DNA of 21,868 nucleotides, taken from positions 6,444-28,311 of the forward strand of contig DFSK01000146.1 of NCBI GenBank assembly GCA_002378605.1, given 5' to 3'. The notes under the pieces were generated by a model. The model did not search any database. It was given only the letters and a program-made list of their open reading frames with translations, and was not told where the DNA came from. Both the position numbers and the translations under genes were made by a program. Shown here one piece after another: positions 15,589 to 21,868 of this stretch. Numbering within the stretch: position 1 is the first letter of the stretch; each line of letters starts with the position of its first letter. Source of the stretch: Alphaproteobacteria bacterium UBA3439. GTDB lineage: Bacteria; Pseudomonadota; Alphaproteobacteria; Puniceispirillales; Puniceispirillaceae.

Positions 15589-16833
15589 TGACGTGTTGTC
15601 ATCCAGAAAATAGCGAAGACTTTTGGCAATTAGATTTTGATCCTGATTGATATCCATTGTCTTTTGCGCTTCGCGAAGACGAAGGCGATGCGCATACCCT
15701 GTTGGCAGATAGGAAAAAGGATCATCGACACCAAGCGCCTCAGCCGCATGGGCTGGCCAATCGGCATTCCATAATAATTCGCGGGCCATGGCGATGATAT
15801 CAGCATCACCTGCCTGCAAGATATCTTCGGCTTGCTTGGCTGTTGTGATGCCGCCAACGGCAATGGTTTTGATGCTGGCTTCCTGCCGAATACGGCCAGA
15901 AAAGCTGGCCTGATATGCCGGAATCCTTGGCACCATAGGCATGTCACTTGATCCGGTTACGCCGCCAGATGATACATCAACAACATCAATATCAACCGCA
16001 CGAAGCGCCTTTGCCAAGGCAATTGAATCCGGCAATCGCCAGCTGCCGCCCTTGCCATCAACAGCTGAAAGCCGGAAAAAAACGGGTTTGTCTTGCGGCC
16101 ATTCTTCGCGAACCGCTGCGCTAACCTCGACGGCAAAGCGCATACGGTTTTCTAACGACCCACCATAGGCATCGTCACGCTGATTAGCCGATGAAGACAG
16201 GAATTGATGAATGAGATAGCCATGCGCGCCATGGATTTCAACAATGTCATAACCGGCATCAATGCTTCGCTTTGTCGCCGTGCGAAAGGCCTCGATAACC
16301 CGTTTGATATCATCATGATCCATTTCTTTCGGCGGAATGGGGCGGGGCGGACTAATGGCCGCAGACGGTGTCATGATTTGCCATGGTGGCAGGCCGCTTT
16401 TGGCATCCTCGACGGTAAGAGGGCGCCAATCTTCAATCGCGCCATGGCATGATCCCTTACGGCCAGAATGGCCAAGCTGGATTGCCGGAACCGCACCATG
16501 CTGTTTGATCATGTCAGTCAAGCGGCGATAGGCGGCAATATGGCTTTGATGATAAAGGCCAGCACAAGAATGGGTTTTGCGGCCATCGGGTTCAACTGCG
16601 GTTTCTTCACCAAAAACAATGCCGCAGCCGCCAATGGCAAGCCTGCCAAGATGCATCATGTGCCAATCATTTGGGCCACCATCATCCGAGTGATACTGGC
16701 ACATTGGCGATGCCATGATGCGGTTGCGGATCGTAAGCTCGCGCAATTTTGTTGGGGTGAAAAGCAAAGGGGTATTTGGTAAAGATTGCGCTGTCACGAT
16801 GATAGGCCTCGATGAAAAAATGAATAAAGACAT
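15583..16833 (-). CDS. Old Yellow Enzyme family NAD(P)H:flavin oxidoreductase (YqjM/XenA-like)
   Basis: 416 residues from the ATG at 16833. That ATG has no ribosome-binding site, whereas a GTG at 16797 (404 residues) has GAGG nine bases upstream and may be the true start. Numbering from the ATG: C45 in SPMCQY is the redox-tuning cysteine typical of the YqjM class; HSGRKG (122-127) and HGAHGYL (201-207), with H201/H204 for substrate anchoring and Y206 following; NQRDDAYGGSLENR (217-230) is the classic OYE signature; the FMN phosphate region ends near GDADIIAMARELL. It carries a C-terminal tail of about 40 residues beyond the barrel. Known: FMN enzymes reducing activated C=C bonds (enones, nitro compounds). 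It converges on and overlaps the acyl-CoA operon by six bases, so it is a separate transcription unit. The substrate is unknown. Confidence 0.88.
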   Translation of the reverse strand: MSLFIFSSRPIIVTAQSLPNTPLLFTPTKLRELTIRNRIMASPMCQYHSDDGGPNDWHMMHLGRLAIGGCGIVFGEETAVEPDGRKTHSCAGLYHQSHIAAYRRLTDMIKQHGAVPAIQLGHSGRKGSCHGAIEDWRPLTVEDAKSGLPPWQIMTPSAAISPPRPIPPKEMDHDDIKRVIEAFRTATKRSIDAGYDIVEIHGAHGYLIHQFLSSSANQRDDAYGGSLENRMRFAVEVSAAVREEWPQDKPVFFRLSAVDGKGGSWRLPDSIALAKALRAVDIDVVDVSSGGVTGSSDMPMVPRIPAYQASFSGRIRQEASIKTIAVGGITTAKQAEDILQAGDADIIAMARELLWNADWPAHAAEALGVDDPFSYLPTGYAHRLRLREAQKTMDINQDQNLIAKSLRYFLDDNTSS

Positions 16834-16917
16834 TGGAATGCGCAGTGAACGAAAACATCTAAGCGCCGCTTTTATCTTTGCTGGTCAAATGGTCTAAGGC
16901 AACAGGATTATCACCCC

Positions 16918-16932
16918 CATCATGGCATGATG
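16918..16932. promoter_or_regulatory. 15-bp palindrome, operator-like, between the OYE and SET genes
   Basis: CATCATG (16918-16924) and CATGATG (16926-16932) form a perfect inverted repeat around one base. It lies in the 192-bp divergent gap, eight bases upstream of a candidate -35 for the SET-domain gene. Regulator binding is inference. Confidence 0.35.
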
Positions 16933-16940
16933 ATTTGGCA

Positions 16941-16970
16941 CTGACGATTTTGGTCAAACCTGCCTATGAT
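16941..16970 (+). promoter_or_regulatory. Sigma70-like promoter candidate for the SET-domain gene
   Basis: CTGACG (16941-16946) and TATGAT (16965-16970) are separated by 18 bases (4/6 and 5/6 matches to consensus). They would give a leader of about 50 nt before the ATG at 17026, which itself has GGAG eight bases upstream. Confidence 0.4.
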
Positions 16971-17025
16971 CACCGGTAAAATAACCATGCCCAAATTGAG
17001 ATAATGCACACATGGAGACAATTTA

Positions 17026-17415
17026 ATGACATCATCTTCCAGATTAGCCAAAGGTCAGGCTGCACAGATCGAGGTTCGCGATTCAAAGCTTCATGGGCTT
17101 GGCGTTTTTGCTTGTGTCGATCTGCCAAAAGGCAGTGTTATCGAACGCTGTTTCTATCTTGTGATTGACGATGATGACCTACAGGAAATCAACCGGCTGA
17201 ATGATTATCTGTTCACAAGCCCGGATGTGAAAAGCGACTATCTTTGTGTTCTGGGTTGCGGAATGATTTATAATCACGGCTCGCCGCCAAATGCCGAATG
17301 GCAAATTGCCGATGGTGACAATCGCTTTATCGAATTTACCGCGCTTGCCGATATTAAAGCTGGTGATGAAATCCTGCATGATTATGGCAGCGACTATTGG
17401 GACAGCCGTACCTAG
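17026..17415 (+). CDS. Small bacterial SET-domain protein (putative lysine methyltransferase)
   Basis: 129 residues, essentially a bare SET domain, with a good ribosome-binding site (GGAG, 8-nt spacer). Motifs in order: KLHGLGVFACVDLPKG (21-36), the N-terminal SET glycine-rich strand; IYNHGSPPNAEW (81-92), the N-H motif that binds S-adenosylmethionine; and GDEILHDYGSDYW (113-125), the ELxxDYG-like pseudoknot motif with the catalytic-region tyrosine Y120. No pre- or post-SET zinc clusters are seen. Known: SET proteins methylate lysines using S-adenosylmethionine; in bacteria, stand-alone versions are found scattered across free-living lineages and mostly have unknown targets. It stands alone, with the convergent lactonase gene ending three bases beyond its stop. 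The call is firm; the target is unknown. Confidence 0.87.
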   Translation: MTSSSRLAKGQAAQIEVRDSKLHGLGVFACVDLPKGSVIERCFYLVIDDDDLQEINRLNDYLFTSPDVKSDYLCVLGCGMIYNHGSPPNAEWQIADGDNRFIEFTALADIKAGDEILHDYGSDYWDSRT

Positions 17416-17418
17416 CTA

Positions 17419-18231
17419 TTACGGTTTTGGCATTTCATCAAGGCGCACCATCAGCCCGTCTTTGCCAGCGACAGCGGGATAGCGTTCCATTACCTTTGGA
17501 TCATGTCCTGGAATGATATGGTCGGCGCTTGGCGCGACCTTTTTCAGCCGGTCAAAACTTTCCATCATTTCGCCAATATGAAAGGCAATGGTGAATGGGC
17601 GGTAGTCCTGCATATGTTCGTAATAATGGCTGGCATCTGATGCCAGAACGACCCAGCCGCGTTTGGTATGAACTGACACAAATTGCAGCCCTGCCGAATG
17701 GCCGCCCGTGCGGTGCAGCCGCAGTCCGGATGATAACTGATCATCACCATTATAGAATGTGACTCTTTGCGCGTAATTCAGGCGAACAATGCCGCAAACA
17801 TCATCCAGTTCAAACGCATGTTGTAATTGCGGATATCGCATATAGCGGCCAGTGGCAAATTGCAGCTCTTGTTCCTGAAGATGAAATTGCGCATTTGTAA
17901 ACCGGTCAAAATTGCCCGAATGATCATAGTGAAGATGCGTCAAAATAACATCATCCACCGCATCGGCGGTAATGCCAAAATCAGCTAAAGTCTGGATTGG
18001 GCATTGAATGAAATCACGCTTTCGCTTGATCGCCATTTCGGCGGTAAAGCCGGTATCAATCACCACAATATGATCATCTGACTTGGCCAGCCAAACAAAA
18101 TAATCCATTGGCATGGGGCCATCATGCGGGTCACCGCCTATAAAATGTTCGCTTCGAACCGCATCGCGGGCAGCATAGCGAATGGCATAAAGCTCATAAA
18201 GAGGAAGATCGGGTGAAGCTGGGTTTGACAT
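17419..18231 (-). CDS. Metallo-beta-lactamase fold, N-acyl homoserine lactonase-like hydrolase
   Basis: 270 residues from the ATG at 18231. The frame is open to 18348, but the added 39 residues look non-coding and the family starts close to the chosen Met. No signal peptide. Metal ligands: THLHYDHSG (98-106; H99, H101, D103, H104), H178 (GGHSAG), D199 (ASDASHYYEH) and H243 (PGHDPKVMERYPA), the full two-zinc set. The GGDPHDGPMPMDYFVW segment (32-47) is characteristic of the AttM/AiiB/AiiA-like lactonase group. Known: members open the lactone ring of acyl homoserine lactones, gamma-butyrolactone or other lactones. No LuxI/LuxR genes are nearby, so a catabolic lactonase is as likely as quorum quenching. 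It is divergent from the molybdoenzyme operon and may belong to the same function. Confidence 0.85.
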   Translation of the reverse strand: MSNPASPDLPLYELYAIRYAARDAVRSEHFIGGDPHDGPMPMDYFVWLAKSDDHIVVIDTGFTAEMAIKRKRDFIQCPIQTLADFGITADAVDDVILTHLHYDHSGNFDRFTNAQFHLQEQELQFATGRYMRYPQLQHAFELDDVCGIVRLNYAQRVTFYNGDDQLSSGLRLHRTGGHSAGLQFVSVHTKRGWVVLASDASHYYEHMQDYRPFTIAFHIGEMMESFDRLKKVAPSADHIIPGHDPKVMERYPAVAGKDGLMVRLDEMPKP

Positions 18232-18295
18232 AAAAGGCCATCCGGTTGCCGTGATGAAAAAACGAAGATAAATGCATCTATCCATTAATGTGGTG

Positions 18296-18308
18296 TCACT
18301 GCCAGTGA
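18296..18308. promoter_or_regulatory. 13-bp palindrome between the lactonase-like and molybdoenzyme genes
   Basis: TCACTG (18296-18301) and CAGTGA (18303-18308) form a perfect inverted repeat around one base. It overlaps a second inverted repeat, TGCCA/TGGCA (18300-18313). It lies in the 251-bp divergent gap, 65 bases from the lactonase start. It could be an operator for either gene. A further small hairpin, GCGTG-AAAC-CACGC (18431-18444), lies nearer the molybdoenzyme start. Confidence 0.3.
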
Positions 18309-18482
18309 TGGCAACAAAAAAATACTGATTTTGCCAAGGCGAATACAAGTGCCAGCAGGGCCATTGTTGTGATTGTTTGATTTCTGATAGATTTTTACCA
18401 GCAGTGGCGTATTGTTTTTAGCATATTGATGCGTGAAACCACGCGAATGAACCGCAATAATGCCAGCAAGGAATGCGATAAG

Positions 18483-20807
18483 ATGAGCCTTACCAGCGCC
18501 CATTGGGGAACCTATCATGCCCAAGTCAAGGATGGCCGTTTGACAGGCCTTAGCCATTTTGCCGAAGATTCTGACCCAAGCGAAATTGGCAAAGGCATTG
18601 TTGATGTGATTGACAATGAATCGCGCATCATGGGGCCGATGATCCGTAAAAGCTGGCTTGAATCAGGGCCGGGAAGCCATCCCGAACGTCGCGGGATTGA
18701 TCCATTTGTGCAGGTTAGTTGGGATCAGGCAAATCAGATTGTCGCTACCGAGCTTGATCGTGTGATCGCCGCGCATGGGAATGAGGCGATTTATGCTGGA
18801 TCATATGGGTGGGCAAGCGCTGGCCGGTTTCACCATGCACCTGGACAATTGCACCGGTTTTTAAATTCGGTTGGTGGCTATACCAAATCGGTCAATACCT
18901 ACAGCTTTGCCGCGGCCGAGGTGATTGTGCCACATGTGATCGGCCATTTCCGTGATTATGTCTATAATCAAACAAGCTGGGTATCGGTTCGTGACCATTG
19001 CCAGCTATTTGTTGCCTTTGGCGGGGTAGCGCTTAAAAATGGGCAGATTGGGCAAGGCGGCCTTGGCCGTCATATCCAAAAGGAATCGATTCTAGAAGCG
19101 CATAAGAATGGCGTTGAATTTATCTCGATCTCGCCACTTCGTGCAGACATGATTGATGATGTTGATGCCGAGTGGCTGTCAATCCGCCCAAATAGTGATG
19201 CCGCCCTGATGATCGGGCTCTGCCATGTGCTGCTTGACGAAGGCTTATATGACCGCGCCTTTCTCGATCGCTATTGTGTTGGCTTTGATCAATTTGCCGA
19301 TTATCTAACCGGTGCCAGTGACGCGGTTGTCAAAGATGCGGCATGGGCTGGCAATATTTGCGCGATGGATGCCGAGGCAATTAAGGCGCTTGCTCGCCGC
19401 ATGGCAAAATCGCGGACAATGCTGTCATTCAGCTGGTCATTGACGCGTCAGGCGCATGGGGAGCAGCCCTTTTGGGCGGGGATTACGCTGGCCGCAATGC
19501 TTGGCCAGATTGGCTTGCCTGGTGGTGGATTTGGGCTTGGCTATTCGGCGGTGAATACGGTTGGCAATCATATCCAGCGCTTGCCGGTTGCCGCGATGCC
19601 GCAGGGCAAGAATGAAGTTGAAACCTTTATACCTGTTGCCCGCATCGCCGACATGCTTCTTCATCCGGGTGATGAATTTGACTATAATGGCAAGCGCTAT
19701 CGCTATCCCGATATCAAGATGATCTATTGGGCTGGCGGTAACCCGTTTCACCATCACCAAGATTTAACGCGGCTTTTGGCTGGTTGGCGCAAACCTGACA
19801 CAATCATTGCGCATGAATGGTGCTGGAACGCGCTTGCCAAACATGCCGATATTATTCTGCCTTGCACCACGTCGCTCGAACGAACCGATATCGCCATGTC
19901 GCCAATGGATAATTATTTTGTGTCGATGCAGGCGGCGATTGCGCCGGTTGGTGATGCGCGTGATGATTTTGAAATTTTCCGCGGCATTGCGGCTAAAATG
20001 GGTGTCGAAAACGCCTATACCGAAGGCCGAACCGCCGAGGATTGGCAACGCTGGCTCTATGATGTCACCAAACAAGCATCAGCCGAGCAAGGTCATGAAC
20101 TGCCAAGCTATGATGCCTTTCGAAAAGATGGCTGGTTTAAATTGCCGCCACCTGAAACAGTGCATGTCATGTTTGCCGATTTTCGCGCCGACCCGATGGC
20201 TAATCCATTGGCAACGCCAAGCGGCAAAATTGAGATATTTTCGCAAGTGATTGACGATTTTGACTATGATGATTGTGCGCCACATCCATGTTGGTTTGCG
20301 CCGCCAGAATGGCTTGGCAGCCCTGATCGTGGCTCGCGGCTTCATCTTCTTGGAAACCAACCAACGGCGCGACTTCATTCGCAGCTCGATCATGGCAGCA
20401 TAAGCCGAAAAGCGAAAATTGATGGGCATGAGCCGGTTAAGATCAACAGCCAGGATGCCGCTGCACGCGCGATTGAAAATGGCGATATTGTGAGGCTTTA
20501 TAATGATCGTGGATCATGTCTTTGCGGGGCGATTGTCAGTGATGAGGTGATGCAAGGCGTGCTGATCGTCAGCACGGGCGCATGGTTTGCCCCTGATCCG
20601 ACAGCAGCGTCCGGCCTTAGCTGCCATCACGGAAATCCGAATGTATTGACGCCTGATCTTGGCACATCAAAATTGGCGCAGGGGCCAGCCGCCCATTCGT
20701 GTCTTGTCGAGGTAGAAAAATGGACTGGCGGGGCGGTTGCGATGACAGCGCATAAGCCGCCCGTGATTGAAGATGGACGCCACCAAAAGCCAAAGGCAAC
20801 AGCATGA
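18483..20807 (+). CDS. Molybdopterin-dependent oxidoreductase, DMSO reductase/BisC type, cytoplasmic
   Basis: 774 residues from ATG 18483, preceded by AAGGA ten bases upstream; the frame extends to 18426 but the extra residues have no family character. The Mo-ligand serine is visible: S141 in NTYSFAAAEV, with AGSYGWASAGRF (105-116) supplying the conserved Tyr/Trp near the active site, and a C-terminal dinucleotide-binding domain with HLLGNQPTARLHSQLDHG (about 624-641). There is no N-terminal cysteine [4Fe-4S] motif and no twin-arginine signal, so it resembles biotin sulfoxide reductase BisC rather than periplasmic DorA or TorA; the length also fits BisC (about 777 residues). Known: bis-MGD enzymes of this class reduce S- or N-oxides. 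It shares an ATGA overlap with the following hydrolase gene, so the two are translationally coupled. The natural substrate is unknown. Confidence 0.88.
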   Translation: MSLTSAHWGTYHAQVKDGRLTGLSHFAEDSDPSEIGKGIVDVIDNESRIMGPMIRKSWLESGPGSHPERRGIDPFVQVSWDQANQIVATELDRVIAAHGNEAIYAGSYGWASAGRFHHAPGQLHRFLNSVGGYTKSVNTYSFAAAEVIVPHVIGHFRDYVYNQTSWVSVRDHCQLFVAFGGVALKNGQIGQGGLGRHIQKESILEAHKNGVEFISISPLRADMIDDVDAEWLSIRPNSDAALMIGLCHVLLDEGLYDRAFLDRYCVGFDQFADYLTGASDAVVKDAAWAGNICAMDAEAIKALARRMAKSRTMLSFSWSLTRQAHGEQPFWAGITLAAMLGQIGLPGGGFGLGYSAVNTVGNHIQRLPVAAMPQGKNEVETFIPVARIADMLLHPGDEFDYNGKRYRYPDIKMIYWAGGNPFHHHQDLTRLLAGWRKPDTIIAHEWCWNALAKHADIILPCTTSLERTDIAMSPMDNYFVSMQAAIAPVGDARDDFEIFRGIAAKMGVENAYTEGRTAEDWQRWLYDVTKQASAEQGHELPSYDAFRKDGWFKLPPPETVHVMFADFRADPMANPLATPSGKIEIFSQVIDDFDYDDCAPHPCWFAPPEWLGSPDRGSRLHLLGNQPTARLHSQLDHGSISRKAKIDGHEPVKINSQDAAARAIENGDIVRLYNDRGSCLCGAIVSDEVMQGVLIVSTGAWFAPDPTAASGLSCHHGNPNVLTPDLGTSKLAQGPAAHSCLVEVEKWTGGAVAMTAHKPPVIEDGRHQKPKATA

Positions 20808-21640
20808 GCTGGCTTGTATGGCGTGATCATGGCATGGAATCACAATTCAATCCGCGCGTTGCTGTTGGTGATGCGGCGGCGGTTTGTCTTGTGGCATGGG
20901 CCGATCAATCGGCAAATCGTAAAGAGGAATTAGCGGGCAGTTTTGATCTGGTCTACGGCCCGCACCGGCTGATGCGCTATGATTTTCATCCGGGGCATAA
21001 AGACCGGCCAATCATCATCAATTTTCATGGTGGCTATTGGCGTGCGCTTGATAAGGCCGATATGAATCATCATATGGCCGATCTGGCAAAAAGTGGATTT
21101 GGGCTGGTCAATATGAATTACCCGCTTTGCCCCGAAGTTAGCATGACCCAGATGATGACGCATCTTCGCAGCGGCATTGACGAAGTGATAAAAATGCTCG
21201 ATGCCAGCGGCCATCACCAGCCGATCATCATGTTTGGTCATTCGGCAGGTGCGCATATCGCGTTTCATCTGTCGCATCATCCAAAATTGCAAAACCGGCT
21301 TGCTGGCATTGCCGCCTTATCGGGCATTTATGAAACTGAATTGGTGCTAGAGCTAGCGGTCAATGAGGATGTGCGTCTTAGCAAGGACGAGGCGCATGAA
21401 TGGAATTGCTTGACCCATATGCCTGCGGTTGGGCCTGCCTATTATATTGCGGTTGGCGGCGCCGAGCCGTCTGGCTGGATTGATCAATCATGGATCATGG
21501 CAGATGCGCTTCGCCAACGTGGTGATCAGACCCGGTTTCATGGCTGCGGCGGCCTGCATCATTTCAATCTGGTTGATTGCTTATGTGATGCCAATCACCT
21601 TGATGGTGCCCGGCTTCATGAGTGGATGAAATCCTTATAG
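20804..21640 (+). CDS. Alpha/beta hydrolase, kynurenine formamidase-like
   Basis: 278 residues, starting in the ATGA overlap with the molybdoenzyme gene. Active-site motifs: FHGGYWR (74-80), the HGGxW oxyanion motif typical of the arylformamidase/esterase group; GHSAGAH (145-151), with nucleophile S147; a likely acid in VGGAEPSGWIDQS (E221 or D227); and a histidine in GLHHFN (250-255; H252 or H253). No signal peptide, so cytoplasmic. Known: relatives hydrolyse N-formylkynurenine, carbamates or small esters. No other tryptophan-degradation genes are in the window, so hydrolysis of an ester or amide linked to the molybdoenzyme's substrate is more likely than kynurenine metabolism (inference). 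Confidence 0.85.
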   Translation: MSWLVWRDHGMESQFNPRVAVGDAAAVCLVAWADQSANRKEELAGSFDLVYGPHRLMRYDFHPGHKDRPIIINFHGGYWRALDKADMNHHMADLAKSGFGLVNMNYPLCPEVSMTQMMTHLRSGIDEVIKMLDASGHHQPIIMFGHSAGAHIAFHLSHHPKLQNRLAGIAALSGIYETELVLELAVNEDVRLSKDEAHEWNCLTHMPAVGPAYYIAVGGAEPSGWIDQSWIMADALRQRGDQTRFHGCGGLHHFNLVDCLCDANHLDGARLHEWMKSL

Positions 21641-21652
21641 GGCTGTTCGTGA

Positions 21653-21868
21653 TTAGCTATTTTCAGCGATATAACGTGACAGGATATCTTTGCCAAGGCC
21701 GGCAACTAATTTTGCCTGACCGCCAACCGAAGCGGCATTATCCGCCGACGCATTGCCATCAAGGTGACGTTTTAGAACGCCCTGTAAAATAGCGGCAAAC
21801 CGAAAACATTGAAAAGCGATTAGCGCGTCCCAATTTGCCGGACGTTCAAGGCCGGTTTTGGCGCAAAA
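21653..21868 (-). CDS. APH-like phosphotransferase family protein, C-terminal end (runs off right edge)
   Basis: The minus-strand frame from 21868 to the TAA at 21653 encodes the last 71 residues. The visible segment PANWDALIAFQCFRFAAILQ followed by GVLKRHLDGNA is the characteristic C-terminal helix pattern of the aminoglycoside-phosphotransferase-like proteins that often sit beside acyl-CoA dehydrogenases (related to the ACAD10 kinase domain). The kinase catalytic loop lies outside the window. Known: these proteins have an APH fold, probably phosphorylating hydroxyacyl or other small substrates rather than antibiotics. It converges on the hydrolase gene with a 12-bp gap and no visible terminator between them. 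Confidence 0.75.
   Translation of the reverse strand, partial: FCAKTGLERPANWDALIAFQCFRFAAILQGVLKRHLDGNASADNAASVGGQAKLVAGLGKDILSRYIAENS

Noticed and set aside
17419..18231. Calling the metallohydrolase a quorum-quenching enzyme
   Set aside because: The family fits, but there is no LuxI/LuxR partner and related enzymes open other lactones, so only the fold and likely lactonase activity are stated.
18426..18482. Twin-arginine or other export signal on the molybdoenzyme
   Set aside because: The upstream extension has no RR-x-F-x-K type motif or hydrophobic stretch, and the better start is at 18483.
1..21868. CRISPR arrays, insertion sequences, tRNA genes, phage or defence genes
   Set aside because: No regularly spaced repeats, transposase, cloverleaf or defence-type protein was seen on either strand.

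Overview
The window looks like a chromosomal, metabolism-rich stretch from a Gram-negative proteobacterium of moderate GC content. It is most likely a marine, free-living alphaproteobacterium (SAR116- or Rhodospirillales-like). That is an inference from tight ATGA-coupled operons, family content and protein style; no rRNA or other marker gene is present. There are 14 intact or edge-truncated protein genes and one decayed gene. No tRNA, rRNA, CRISPR array, insertion sequence or phage gene was seen.

Layout. (1) 1-648, minus: N-terminal part of an SLC13/ArsB-NhaD-type permease running off the left edge. It is divergent from 1058-4411, plus: a DUF3604/PHP-like metal hydrolase and an enolase-superfamily enzyme. 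The 409-bp gap between them holds two structured elements. (2) 4517-4891, minus: remains of a TauE/SafE permease. (3) 4935-7983, minus: a UbiD decarboxylase and an MmgE/PrpD protein as a two-gene operon. It is divergent from 8208-15588, plus, a six-gene operon: enoyl-CoA hydratase/isomerase, class III CoA-transferase, acyl-CoA dehydrogenase, ADP-forming acyl-CoA synthetase, second class III CoA-transferase, and a short citrate-synthase-fold (citryl-CoA-lyase-like) enzyme. The genes abut or overlap throughout. (4) 15583-16833, minus: an Old Yellow Enzyme family reductase, overlapping the operon's last gene tail to tail. (5) 17026-17415, plus: a small SET-domain protein. (6) 17419-18231, minus: an AHL-lactonase-like metallo-beta-lactamase protein, divergent from 18483-21640, plus: a cytoplasmic DMSO-reductase/BisC-type molybdoenzyme coupled to a kynurenine-formamidase-like hydrolase. 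(7) 21653 to the right edge, minus: C-terminal end of an APH-like phosphotransferase.

How the genes may work together. The divergent cluster at 4935-15588 has the enzyme classes of a complete CoA-dependent route: dehydration or decarboxylation of a carboxylic acid (MmgE/PrpD, UbiD), CoA transfer, alpha,beta-dehydrogenation, hydration, a second CoA transfer, retro-Claisen cleavage, and ATP recovery by the ADP-forming synthetase. The order resembles the benzylsuccinate (bbsEFGH) logic, but with a citryl/citramalyl-CoA-type cleavage at the end. A branched di- or tricarboxylate substrate is the simplest guess. This assembled route is the best candidate for an undescribed system here. The other units look like separate small catabolic or detoxification modules with unknown substrates.
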